Assembly (NCBI GenBank): GCA_030068075.1
Contig: CM057837.1
Span: 19,437,691-19,501,690, forward strand
DNA length: 64,000 bases
DNA from: Paguma larvata
Lineage: Eukaryota; Chordata; Mammalia; Carnivora; Viverridae
Reading direction: 5' to 3'
Under the pieces are notes generated by a model. The model made no database searches. It saw only the letters and a program-made list of their open reading frames with translations, and was not told where the DNA came from. The position numbers were made by a program, and so were the translations under genes. Shown one piece after another: positions 41,201-47,054 of the stretch (position 1 is the stretch's first letter; every line of letters starts with the position of its first letter).

Positions 41201-43030
41201 CAACTGCCAGCCATAAAAACTGAGAATAAGCAGAAGGCACCCATCACAACTACCCATTCACTTAAGGACAGGGTCTGTCTTCACAGTTACATCTGCTTCC
41301 AGGCAGACGACACTAAAGCTGATTGTTTTCCCCCCGACAGGAAACGATTTTAGGGTTAAAGATGCAAAGAGGCAAGAATTTTAAGTCCAAGTGCGTCACA
41401 AGGGCAAACCAGGGACATGGCCTCCGGGGTCTTCCTGGGAGGAACACGGGAGCAAGCCGCAGCCTGCCTCGTGCACCGAGGCTCACGTCTGCTTCACTCT
41501 TGTGCAAAGTAATTTCCTAGGTGGAGTGTGAAGTCCAGTTTACCATAACGACAGGGTGACTGCGGTCTCCTCTCCTACCCCCACCTCCTACCGGAAGGGT
41601 TTAGCTAAACCCAATCTAAAAGCAATTTTTCTATTGAAATGATCGATTTTAATCAGTTTTTTTTTTTCATTCGTCTGCTCTAGAGGAGTCACCCCGTCAA
41701 GCAGGAAATAAAGCACCAATGCTAAAGCACAATTTTACGAAAACATCCAGATCTGAGGCATCTCAGACATCCAGCCCATCGCCGCTCCCCTTCTGTGCGA
41801 CGGCAACCTCAGACCAAGAAGAGGGGCCATTCTAGCGATATGCACGACACTAAAGGCAAAAGCCAACTGTGTGGGGGGCGCCTGGGTGGCTCGGTTAGTT
41901 GGGCTTCCAATTTCAGCTCAGGTCGTATCTTGCAGTTCGTGAATTCGAGACTCGCTTCGGACTCTGTGCGGACAGCTTGGAGCCTGGAGTCTGCTTCAGA
42001 TTCTCTGTCTCGCTCTCTCTGCCCCTCTCCTGCTCGCACTCTGTTTCTCTCTCTCCCCAAAATAAATAAACATGACGAAAAAAAAAACCCAACTGTGTGA
42101 AAAACCATGGCCATTGAGGAACCACTGTCCCGATAGTACATTTAATGGATTTCCAATCTACTGAGTAATGACTGCTTCACTGGGCCATGTCCCACACAGC
42201 TGTACCCAAGTCCAATCACCCCTAGGAAAACGGGGTCAAAGGGAAAAAGAAAAGACAATCTTGGTTCCTTTGAGAATGTTGCTAACAAATCTAAGTGAGA
42301 ACTTAAGAAGTCTCACTGTAGGGGCGCCTGGGTGGCTCAGTCGTTGAGTGTCCGACTTCGGCTCAGGTCATGATCTCGCGGTCTGTGAGTTCAAGCCCCT
42401 CGTCGGGCTCTGTGCTGACAGCTCAGAGCCCGAAGCCTGCTTCCAATTCTGTGTCTCCCTCTCTCTCTGCCCCTCCCCTGCTCATGCTCTGTCTCTCTCT
42501 GTCTCAAAATTAAATAAACATTAAAAAATTTTCAAAAAAAAGTCTCACTGTATACACCGGATACGTCAAAACAATGACTTAAACACTAAAATACCTTAAA
42601 TGTACGTGTTCCATTATTTTTTCAAGTGGCCAGTTATTCAGAGTCGACATTTACATATATTTGCAAAAAAGGAACAAAGGAGTTCTATTGTTTTTAATGA
42701 AAACAGCGATTTCCCCCAGAAAACTTTAGAGGCTAAAATTCAGAATTTTTCATTTTCATTTCATCGTAATAAAATATCATTTAAATAACGAATAGCCTCG
42801 TGACCACCCTCACCTGACACGGCACCCATCCTGCGAGAAAAGCGATCATATGAGAAAGATTCGTGAGGACACAGATTTTGGAAACACTGAAAAAGTGGGC
42901 TCCCTGCCCACAATGGTACGAGGAAAGACACCAGAAGCATACGCACCTTCATACGTTTCTAAGATGTGCACGGTGTCTCCTATTTGTAAAGAAAGTTCAT
43001 CCGCTCCCCTGGCATCGTAGTTATAAAAAG
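1263..43030 (-). CDS. DOCK1: DOCK1 (Dock180), coding exons 2-14, partial gene
   Basis: This is a multi-exon gene read right to left. DOCK1 is a cytoplasmic and membrane-recruited exchange factor that, with ELMO proteins, activates Rac1 in cell migration, engulfment of apoptotic cells and myoblast fusion (established knowledge). The coding blocks are 43030-42947, 35967-35927, 32889-32834, 29294-29198, 26833-26685, 21919-21784, 20642-20485, 19061-18980, 18567-18432, 15247-15175, 12024-11945, 6172-6047 and 1387-1263. Every block is bounded by AG and GT, and phases match at all twelve junctions, giving 1343 nt without a stop. Read in order they cover residues 16-463: SH3 domain (to about 70), helical ELMO-binding segment (about 71-160), armadillo-like region, and the start of DHR-1 from about 423. 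The catalytic DHR-2 and proline-rich tail are off the left edge; the ATG exon is off the right edge. Paralogues DOCK5 and DOCK2 were considered, but the matching blocks fit DOCK1 as I remember it almost residue for residue. Confidence 0.97.
2570..2715 (+). repeat. MIR-type SINE relic
   Basis: Carries the MIR core pattern: CCACTGATCCC, GACACGTCACTTAACCTCCC, and CCTCATCAATAAGGCAGGAG where the consensus has CTCATCTGTAAAATGGGGA. Confidence 0.6.
3894..4121 (+). mobile_element. Carnivore tRNA-derived SINE
   Basis: Head GGGGCGCCTGGG-GGCTCAGTCG, B-box-like GAGTTCGAGCCCC, CT-rich middle and AAACAAATAAACATTAAAAAA tail. Flanked by a 12-bp target duplication AGAAAGAACATG at 3877-3888 and 4122-4133. Confidence 0.95.
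5105..5215 (-). repeat. MIR-type SINE relic
   Basis: Reverse-orientation MIR core, including GCAGAT, GAGAGAGGTCAGGGTCTCGC, CCAGAGCCACGGAGCCAG. It is divergent and the borders are approximate. Confidence 0.5.
6047..6172 (-). CDS. DOCK1: DOCK1 coding exon 13
   Basis: 126 nt encoding two bases of codon 380, residues 381-421 and one base of codon 422. It includes [19 protein letters not shown] and [12 protein letters not shown], the segment leading into DHR-1. The acceptor is TTTTCTAG and the donor GTAAGA. Its length is a multiple of three with matching phases. Confidence 0.97.
7222..7254. repeat. GT/GC dinucleotide tract
   Basis: About ten GT units followed by alternating GC/CA, a purine-pyrimidine alternation able to adopt Z-DNA. 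Confidence 0.9.
9905..10165. promoter_or_regulatory. Intragenic CpG-rich island
   Basis: Around 260 bp at roughly 70% G+C with about thirty CpGs by eye count, close to expectation without CpG depletion. It lies in intron 12 with no recognised repeat under it. A promoter or enhancer role is inference only. Confidence 0.5.
11618..11862. repeat. CAT/CAC trinucleotide array
   Basis: 245 bp of CAC, CAT and ATC units. A block with the landmark CCACCATAATCATCATCACC recurs with an offset of about 108 bp, so the array also has a longer period. It yields a histidine-rich frame that is not a gene. Confidence 0.95.
11945..12024 (-). CDS. DOCK1: DOCK1 coding exon 12
   Basis: 80 nt encoding the last base of codon 353, residues 354-379 and one base of codon 380. 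It reads [19 protein letters not shown] then EVNHKGQ. The acceptor is TTTTTCACCCAG and the donor GTATGT. The same frame stays open upstream into intron 11, but that part lies before the acceptor and does not match the protein. Confidence 0.96.
12370..12392 (+). repeat. G-run with quadruplex potential
   Basis: A ten-G run followed by A and two further runs of four Gs within 23 bases on the plus strand; this is the non-template sense for nothing known here. In the DOCK1 transcript it is C-rich. Confidence 0.7.
13668..13872. mobile_element. hAT/Charlie-like nonautonomous DNA transposon relic
   Basis: Begins GGCACTATCCAACAGGACGT and ends ACCATATTGGATGG, related inverted ends of the CTGTCCAATA/TATTGGACAG kind. 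Internal blocks GTAGCCACCAGCTAGCTACC and GAGCCACATGTAGCTCACGG match the pattern of these elements. The subfamily was not determined. Confidence 0.65.
15175..15247 (-). CDS. DOCK1: DOCK1 coding exon 11
   Basis: 73 nt encoding the end of codon 329, residues 330-352 and two bases of codon 353. It reads [16 protein letters not shown] then QHFIPFQ. The acceptor is TGTCCCCAG and the donor GTAAGT. It is short and shows up only when phases are followed. Confidence 0.96.
15810..15915 (-). repeat. MIR-type SINE relic
   Basis: Reverse MIR core: ACTGAGGAAGTGGAGGCTCA, then GACCTTGTCCAAAGTCAGAA, then AGCTAGAAAGT. It is divergent. Confidence 0.6.
17410..17560. repeat. TA/CA-rich microsatellite
   Basis: 150 bp of alternating TA with interspersed CA, directly against the A/T tail of the SINE that follows. 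It probably arose by expansion from the SINE tail (inference). Confidence 0.9.
17561..17788 (-). mobile_element. Carnivore SINE, reverse orientation
   Basis: Starts with the complement of the A-rich tail (TTTTTTAAGTTTATTTATTT), then a GA-rich block and ends at the complement of the head, GAGCCACCCACCCGGGCACCC. Confidence 0.92.
18432..18567 (-). CDS. DOCK1: DOCK1 coding exon 10
   Basis: 136 nt encoding residues 284-328 and one base of codon 329. It includes [18 protein letters not shown] and [10 protein letters not shown]. Residue 293 is Asp here; I remember Glu in human. The acceptor is ATATTTCCAG and the donor GTAAGT. Intron 9, which separates it from exon 9, is only 412 bp. Confidence 0.97.
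18568..18979 (-). other. DOCK1: DOCK1 intron 9
   Basis: 412 bp, the shortest intron in the window. It is unique sequence without a recognised repeat. Confidence 0.93.
18980..19061 (-). CDS. DOCK1: DOCK1 coding exon 9
   Basis: 82 nt encoding the last base of codon 256 and residues 257-283, [20 protein letters not shown] then NLRAVFT. The acceptor is TTTTTTGCAAG and the donor GTAAGT. It ends in phase 0. Confidence 0.96.
19062..20484 (-). other. DOCK1: DOCK1 intron 8
   Basis: 1423 bp. It contains one reverse SINE with a clear target duplication (19637-19861). A weak MIR/L2-like stretch at about 20005-20075 is uncertain. Confidence 0.92.
19637..19861 (-). mobile_element. Carnivore SINE, reverse orientation
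   Basis: Poly-T, GA-rich block and reverse head ending CGACTGAGCCACCCAGGCAC. Target duplication CTTCACACATAATTT at 19622-19636 and 19862-19876. Confidence 0.95.
20485..20642 (-). CDS. DOCK1: DOCK1 coding exon 8
   Basis: 158 nt encoding residues 204-255 and two bases of codon 256. It begins [14 protein letters not shown] and ends YDPVESKFI. Residue 219 is Ser here where I remember Ala in human DOCK1. The acceptor is TTCTACTTACAG. A carnivore SINE begins only 30 bases upstream of the exon in transcript sense (see findings). Skipping would shift the frame. Confidence 0.97.
20667..20667 (-). promoter_or_regulatory. DOCK1: Inferred branch-point adenosine for exon 8
   Basis: In transcript sense CTAAT (20670-20666) fits the mammalian YTNAY branch pattern with the adenosine 25 nt from the first exon base, followed by a T-rich tract and CTTACAG. 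It was placed by motif and distance only. Confidence 0.55.
20672..20892 (+). mobile_element. Carnivore SINE, degenerate head, next to exon 8
   Basis: The head is degraded to GGGGCACGGGGGGCGGGGGG before ACTCAGTCTCTTAAGCGTCC. The body and tail (GCTCTCAAAATAAGTAAATA, then AACTTCAAAAAAAAA) are recognisable. The tail unit TAAACTTCAAAAAAAAAG recurs with flank at 20924-20945. Confidence 0.88.
21228..21320 (+). repeat. L2 3'-end relic
   Basis: Contains the L2 end signature GTACACAGTAGGTGCTCAAT followed by AAATACTTGCTGAATGAGT. Confidence 0.7.
21784..21919 (-). CDS. DOCK1: DOCK1 coding exon 7
   Basis: 136 nt encoding the last base of codon 158 and residues 159-203. It includes [20 protein letters not shown] and [15 protein letters not shown]. 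The acceptor is TTGTTCTAG with a purine-interrupted tract upstream. The donor is the consensus AAG/GTAAGT. Confidence 0.97.
22122..22226 (+). mobile_element. Short, older carnivore tRNA-SINE
   Basis: About 105 bp: GGGACGCCTGGCAGGCTCAG head, GTTGTAAGTTTGAGCCCCAC B-box region, then GGAGATTACTTAAAAAATAA. It lacks the CT-rich middle of the felid form, so it is the shorter older type. Confidence 0.82.
22227..22428 (+). mobile_element. Felid-type SINE inserted in the tail of an older SINE
   Basis: Head GGGGCGCCTGGGTGGCTCAG and CT-rich middle, with tail AAATAAATAAACTTTAAAAA. It is flanked on both sides by AAAATAAAAT, the tail of the short SINE at 22122-22226. Confidence 0.94.
24708..24915 (-). mobile_element. 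Carnivore SINE, reverse orientation
   Basis: TTTTTAATGTTTGTTTATTT, GA-rich block and reverse head GACTGAGCCACCCAGGCACC. Flanks TCCTGTAGCCTTTT and TCCTGTACCCTTTT form a near-perfect target duplication. Confidence 0.94.
25211..25427 (+). mobile_element. Carnivore SINE
   Basis: Head GGCCCCTGGGTGGCTCAGTC, tail AAAATAAATAAACG followed by poly-A. Target duplication CTGAGATTTC at 25199-25208, repeated from 25428. Confidence 0.94.
26193..26412 (-). mobile_element. Felid-type SINE, reverse, nested in an older SINE
   Basis: Poly-T, GA-repeat block of about 14 GA units and reverse head CGACTGAGCCACCCAGGCGC. The duplication CCTTATC plus T-run on both sides places it in the poly-T tail of the next SINE. 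Confidence 0.94.
26413..26530 (-). mobile_element. Short, older carnivore tRNA-SINE, reverse
   Basis: TTTTAAAGATTTTTAAAATAATC, GGGGCTCGAACTC B-box complement, GACTGAGCCAGCCAGGCACC. Its own target duplication GAAAATACC-TATC lies outside the nested copy on the left (from 26179) and at 26531 on the right. Confidence 0.85.
26685..26833 (-). CDS. DOCK1: DOCK1 coding exon 6
   Basis: 149 nt encoding residues 109-157 and two bases of codon 158. It begins [20 protein letters not shown] and ends TAKIDYGNR. The charged amphipathic stretch ([11 protein letters not shown]) looks helical. The acceptor is CGCACAG and the donor GTTTGT, a weaker but acceptable donor. Confidence 0.97.
26834..29197 (-). other. 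DOCK1: DOCK1 intron 5
   Basis: 2364 bp without recent mobile elements. It has an A-rich AAATAAATAAATA run near 27477-27500. I assign nothing else. Confidence 0.92.
29198..29294 (-). CDS. DOCK1: DOCK1 coding exon 5 (helical ELMO-binding segment)
   Basis: 97 nt encoding residues 77-108, including [10 protein letters not shown] and [14 protein letters not shown]. The acceptor is TTTCCCTTAG. The donor is GTG/GTGAGA; the alternative cut three bases earlier at TAC/GTGGTG would drop V108, and the phase-0 start of exon 6 favours the downstream site. In the family this part belongs to the helices following SH3 that pack on ELMO. Confidence 0.96.
29295..32833 (-). other. DOCK1: DOCK1 intron 4
   Basis: 3539 bp without SINE or L1. 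It has a purine-rich stretch (about 31330-31620), a short TCTG run (31768-31781) and an AT-rich non-repetitive stretch (about 32040-32290). Confidence 0.92.
32834..32889 (-). CDS. DOCK1: DOCK1 coding exon 4 (end of SH3)
   Basis: 56 nt encoding residues 58-75 and two bases of codon 76. [10 protein letters not shown] is the SH3 C-terminal G-x-F-P-x-x-Y motif. The acceptor is CTTCCCCAAG and the donor GTGAGT. It joins exon 3 in phase 0 and exon 5 in phase 2. Confidence 0.96.
32890..35926 (-). other. DOCK1: DOCK1 intron 3
   Basis: 3037 bp of apparently unique sequence with no recognised repeat. The 231-codon antisense frame at 34020-33325 is unrelated to DOCK1 and looks like chance. Confidence 0.92.
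35927..35967 (-). CDS. DOCK1: DOCK1 coding exon 3 (41-nt small exon)
   Basis: 41 nt encoding the end of codon 44 and residues 45-57, [14 protein letters not shown]45 is the conserved SH3 ligand-binding tryptophan. The acceptor is TTTGTTTAG and the donor is the consensus AAG/GTAAGT. Skipping would shift the frame. It is too short to stand out as an ORF and was placed by phase and motif. Confidence 0.96.
39530..39990 (+). repeat. MaLR (MLT1-like) LTR relic
   Basis: Early part matches the LTR pattern: AAATTGCGTCCCTCAGAATA, GTTGGAGTCCTAACTC, CGACCTTATTTGGAAATAAG, GTCTTTGCCAATGATCGAGT, GCGTCCTTATTAAAAGGGGA. The right border is uncertain. It is an ancient noncoding LTR with no viral genes attached. 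Confidence 0.65.
41874..42087 (+). mobile_element. Carnivore SINE
   Basis: GGGGCGCCTGGGTGGCTCGG head, CT-rich middle, CCCAAAATAAATAAACATGACG tail. Target duplication CCAACTGTGTG on both sides. Confidence 0.94.
42321..42540 (+). mobile_element. Young felid-type SINE
   Basis: Nearly intact consensus-like copy: GGGGCGCCTGGGTGGCTCAG, GTCGGGCTCTGTGCTGACAG, GCCCCTCCCCTGCTCATGCT, TTAAATAAACATTAAAAAAT. Perfect 12-bp target duplication AGTCTCACTGTA at 42309-42320 and 42541-42552. Confidence 0.97.
42947..43030 (-). CDS. DOCK1: DOCK1 coding exon 2 (SH3 core)
   Basis: 84 nt, phase 1 at both ends. It encodes residues 16-43 and the first base of codon 44. It contains AFYNYDA (16-22), the SH3 ALYDY-type motif, and ELSLQIGD, the acidic RT-loop/diverging turn. 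The acceptor reads TTCTTCACAG and the donor GTGCGT. Its length is a multiple of three with matching phases, so skipping would keep frame but delete half of the SH3 fold. Confidence 0.97.
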
Positions 43031-43620
43031 CTGTGAAGAAAAAGGGAAAAGAAGGTATCAGTAGAGGTAGAAGGGGCTTTGCTGGCTTGTTCCTGCCTGT
43101 CTTTCACGTGGAAACGCATGCGGTCCATGCCGGGGTCATCCTCTCCGACAGCCGCAGAAGTAGCCTTTTCGCAATTTCAAGAGACAAATATAAAGAGTCA
43201 TCAAGTAGAAGAAATCCATAACCCCGTGCGACCGGAAGTGACTTTTCTTAGTGTGCTCCTACAAAGCTCTGGCGACCAACGCAGTGTGGTAGTGGCACAG
43301 AGATAGACACACAGACCAACGGGACACTACAGGGAGCCCAGAAACACACCCACACTAACGTGGTCAAGAAATATGACGTGAAATTTTTCATTTTAACCAT
43401 TTTTCAGTGCCAATACAGTGGCAGCGGTTACATTCACGGTGCCGTGCAACCATCACCACTAGCAACCGCCACAACCTCTCCATCGCTCCAGAGGGAAACT
43501 CCATACCCATTAAGCAGAACCTCCACGTTCCTCCTCCGCCCAGCCCCTGAGAACCTGTAGTCCACTTTCTCTGTCCCACTGAATTTGACTACTCCACCTG
43601 CCTCATCTAAATACAGTCAA

Positions 43621-43818
43621 ACAGGCACACGGGTGGCTCAGTCGGTTGAGCTTCTGACTTTGGCTCAATTCATGATCTCATGGTTTGTGGGTTCAAGCCC
43701 CACATCAGGCTCTGCACTCTCAGCACAGAGCTCAATTCTGATCCTCTGTCTCAGTCTCTCTCTGCCCCTCCCTCGCTCACACTCTCTCTCTCTCTCAAAA
43801 ATAAATAACATTTAAAAA
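43621..43818 (+). mobile_element. Carnivore SINE
   Basis: GGCACACGGGTGGCTCAGTC head, GGGTTCAAGCCCCACATCAG, CT-rich region and AAAATAAATAACATTTAAAAAG tail, which runs into the next SINE. Confidence 0.92.
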
Positions 43819-43828
43819 GAAATAAATA

Positions 43829-44046
43829 GGGGCGCCTGGGTGGCTCAGTCGGTTAAGCGTCTGACTTCCGCTCAGGTCATGATCTCATGGTTCAAGAATT
43901 CAAGCCCCGCATTGGGCTCTGTGCTGACAGCTCAGAGCCTGAAGCCTGCTTCGGATTCTGTGTCTCCCTCTCTCTGCTCCTCCCCCACTCACTCTCTATC
44001 TCTCCCTCTCTCTCAAAAATAAACAAATGTAAAAATTTTTAATAAA
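43829..44046 (+). mobile_element. Carnivore SINE inserted in the tail of the preceding SINE
   Basis: GGGGCGCCTGGGTGGCTCAG head and full body. AAATAAATAG borders both sides as target duplication within the A-rich tail of the preceding copy. Confidence 0.94.
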
Positions 44047-44308
44047 CAAATAAATAGAATCAAACAATACAGTCCTTTTTCTGTACAGCTTCTTTAACAT
44101 AATGTTTTAAGGCTCATGCATGCTATCTATCCCATGTATCAGAACTTTATTCTCTTTTATGGATGAATGTTTGTAATAGGAAGAACATTTTCATTATCAT
44201 TTTAATTATCACTTGATACACTGTCTATATTTCCATAATAGATTTTTAATTAAATAATTATTAACTATGAATCAATTACACATGGACTGAATATTCTTTA
44301 GAACTGAC

Positions 44309-44518
44309 TTTTTGTTTAATGTTTATTTATTTTTGAGAGAAAGAGAGACAGAGCATGAGCAGGGTAGGGGTTGAGAGAGGAGGAGACACAAAATCCAAAA
44401 CAGCGCCAGGCTCTGAGCTGTCAGCACAGAACCCAATGCAGGGCTCGAACCCACGAGTCATGAGATCATGACCTGAGCCGAAGTCAGACACCCAACCGAC
44501 TAAGCCACCCAGGTATCC
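44309..44518 (-). mobile_element. Carnivore SINE, reverse orientation
   Basis: TTTTTGTTTAATGTTTATTT, GA-rich block and reverse head GACTAAGCCACCCAGGTATC. Flanks share AACTGA. Confidence 0.92.
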
Positions 44519-44844
44519 TGCCAAACTGATGTTTTTAATTATCATATAACCAATGTTGATAAAAAGCCAAAAGCGATGTTATAATAAAATGGGCAAAAAT
44601 ATGTCCAACATTAAGAAGAAATTCTTAAAAGCAACGATACTCATCAAATCTCTAAAATTGCTAATGTTTATCCTGACATATTTCTCTTAGATAAACACCT
44701 AAAAACGTCATACCATTAAATGCAGACCATGATTTTGCTCAAGCATGATGAGATGAAGGTGACTATCGCAGTGGAAGAAGGATATTAGAAAGTCTTTAAA
44801 ACACAAAAAAACATTCAAGTAGCCCAGTCTCTTAAAAAGAAAAA

Positions 44845-45492
44845 GAAAAAGAAAGAAAAAAAGAAAAACACGAGAAAGAAGTACAAAGCTGGAGATATTA
44901 CAATCCCAGATTCCAACTATACTACAAAACTGTAAAATCAAAACAGTATGATTTTGGCACAAAACAAATAGATCCGCAGAATAGAATAGAGAGCCCAAAA
45001 ATACACCCATGCTTATATGGCCAATTAATCAACAACAAAGGAAGAATATACCCCAGGGAAAAGATGGGCTCTTCAACAAATGGCGGTGGGAAAAAATGAC
45101 AGCCACAATGCAAAAGAATGAAACTGGACCACTTTCTTACACCATACACGAAAATAAACTCAAGCTGGATTAAGGACCCCCATGTGAGACCTGAAACCAT
45201 CAAAGTCCTAGGAGAAAACACAGGCGGCAATTTCTCTGACATCATCCATCGAGACACTTTTCTAGCTATGTGTCCTCAGGCATGAGAAACAAAAGCAAAA
45301 ATAAACTATTGGGACTGCAGCAAAATAAAAAGCTTTTGCACCAAGAAGGAAACCATCAACAAAACAAAAGGACAAACTACTGAATAGGAGAGGTTTACAA
45401 ATGATACATCTGATAAGAGGATAGTATCCAAGATATACAATGAACTTATACAACTCAACACCAAAACAAAACAATCCAATTAAAAAATGGGC
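44845..45492 (+). mobile_element. L1 ORF2 fragment, 5' part of an interrupted element
   Basis: Degenerate L1 second-ORF DNA: AGCTGGAGATATTACAATCC, ACTACAAAACTGTAAAATCA, AGAATAGAGAGCCCAAAAAT, AACTATTGGGACTGCAGCAA. It breaks off at CCAATTAAAAAATGGGC, exactly where the fragment at 47055 resumes. Frames are broken and it is not functional. Confidence 0.9.
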
Positions 45493-46370
45493 TGGGGTTT
45501 AACAAGTGGTGTTGGGAAAACTGGACGGTGACAGGCAGAAGAATGAAACTGGACTACTTTCTTACACCATACACAAAAATAAATTCAAAATGGATGAAAA
45601 AAACTAAATGTGAGACAGGAGACCATCAAAACCCTGGAGGAGAACACAGACAGCAACCTCTTTGACCTCAGCCGTAGCTACTTCTTATTAGACAAATCGC
45701 TGAAGGCAAGGAAACAAAAGCAAACGTGAACTATTGGGACTTCATCAAGATAAAAATCTTCTGCAAAGGAAACAATCAATGAAACTAAAAGGCAGCCTAC
45801 AGAATGGGAAAAGACATAGGCAAATGACATATCTGATAAAGGGTTAGTATCAAAAATATATAAAGAACTTTTTAAACTCAACACCCAAAGAACAAATAAC
45901 CCAGTGAAGAAATGGGCAAAAGACATGAACAGACATTTTTCCAAACATTATCCAGATGGCTAACAGACACATGAAAAAAAATGCTTAACATCATTCATCA
46001 TCTGGGAAATACAAATCAAACCACACTGATACACCACCTCACACCGGTCAGAGTGGCTAAAATGAACAGATCAGGAAACTATAGATGCTGGAGAGGATGT
46101 GTAGAAAGGGGAGCCCTCTTGCACTGCTGGTGGGAATGCAAATTGGTGCAGCCCCTCCGGAGAACAGTAGGGAGGTTCCTCAAAAAACTAAAAATAGAAC
46201 TACCCTACAATCCAGCAATTACACTATGAGCTATTTACCCAAAGGATATAAAAATGTGATTCAAAGGGGTACATGCTCCCCAAGGTTTATAGCAGCATTA
46301 TCAACAATAGCCAAATTACAGAGACAGCTCAAATGTCCATCAGCTGATAAATGGATAAAGAAGATGTGGT

Positions 46371-46372
<2 letters not shown>

Positions 46373-46414
<42 letters not shown>

Positions 46415-46428
46415 ACACACACACAGTG
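46373..46428. repeat. CA microsatellite inside L1
   Basis: Around 27 CA units with one TA interruption, sitting where L1 elements usually have a short TATATA run just before the AATGGAATATTAC motif. Confidence 0.95.
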
Positions 46429-46633
46429 GAATATTACCCAGCCAACAAAAATGAACTCTTGCCATTTGCAATGGCACGGATGGAGCTAGAATATATTATG
46501 CTATGGAAAATAAGGCAATAAGAGAAAGACAAATATCAAATACCATATTTCACTCACATGTGGAATTTAAGAAACAAAACAGATGAACATATGGGAAGGG
46601 GGGAAGAAGAGAAGAAAGGGAAACAAACCACAA

Positions 46634-46858
46634 TGCTTGCTTGCTTATTTATTTATTTATTTATTTAGAGAGAGAGAGAGAGAGAGAGAGAGAGCAAGAG
46701 CAGGGGAGGGGCAGAGAGAGAGGGGGAGAGAGAATCCGAAGTAGGCTCCATACTCAACACAGAGCCCAATGCAGGGCTCAATCTCATAAACCGTGAGATC
46801 GTGATCTGAGTCCAAATGAAGAGTCAACGCTCAACCGACTGAGTCACCCAGGCACCCC
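46634..46858 (-). mobile_element. Carnivore SINE inserted in the younger L1
   Basis: Reverse SINE: GCTTATTTATTTATTTATTT, long GA tract, reverse head CGACTGAGTCACCCAGGCAC. The L1 sequence AAACCACAA / AAGCCACAA flanks it as target duplication. Confidence 0.94.
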
Positions 46859-47054
46859 AAGCCACAAGAGACTCTTAACGAGAGAGAACAAACTGTGGGT
46901 GGATGGAGGGAGGTGGGTGGGAAATGTGCCAGATGGATGATGGGCATTAAGGAGGGCCCTTGTGATGAGCACTGGGTGTTTTAAGTAAGTTATGAATCAC
47001 AGAAATCTACTCCTGAAACCAATATTGCACTGTCTGTTAACTAAAATTTAAATT

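Larger units (their letters stand above)
35968..42946 (-). other. DOCK1: DOCK1 intron 2
   Basis: 6979 bp, the largest complete intron here. A MaLR-like LTR lies at 39530-39990, two forward SINEs lie close to exon 2 (41874-42087, 42321-42540), and a GC-rich stretch at 39170-39440 is unassigned. Confidence 0.93.
45493..47054 (+). mobile_element. 5'-truncated carnivore L1 inserted into an older L1
   Basis: Runs from late ORF2 (AACAAGTGGTGTTGGGAAAA) through the ORF2 end (CACTGCTGGTGGGAATGCAA, CCTCAAAAAACTAAAAATAG) to the carnivore L1 3' end (GGGCATTAAGGAGGGCCC, CCTGAAACCAATATTGCACT) and A-rich tail. The ORF2 remnant has many stops. A SINE sits inside at 46634-46858. Flanks TAAAAAATGGGC and TAAAAAAATAGGC look like its target duplication. 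Confidence 0.88.

Noticed and set aside
43829..43930. tRNA-like A and B box sequences at SINE heads as tRNA genes
   Set aside because: They are the promoters of tRNA-derived SINEs. No intact cloverleaf, and each is joined to the CT-rich body and A-rich tail.
45981..46489. L1 reverse-transcriptase-ORF remnants as a possibly active element
   Set aside because: The element is 5'-truncated, frame-broken and itself interrupted by a SINE.
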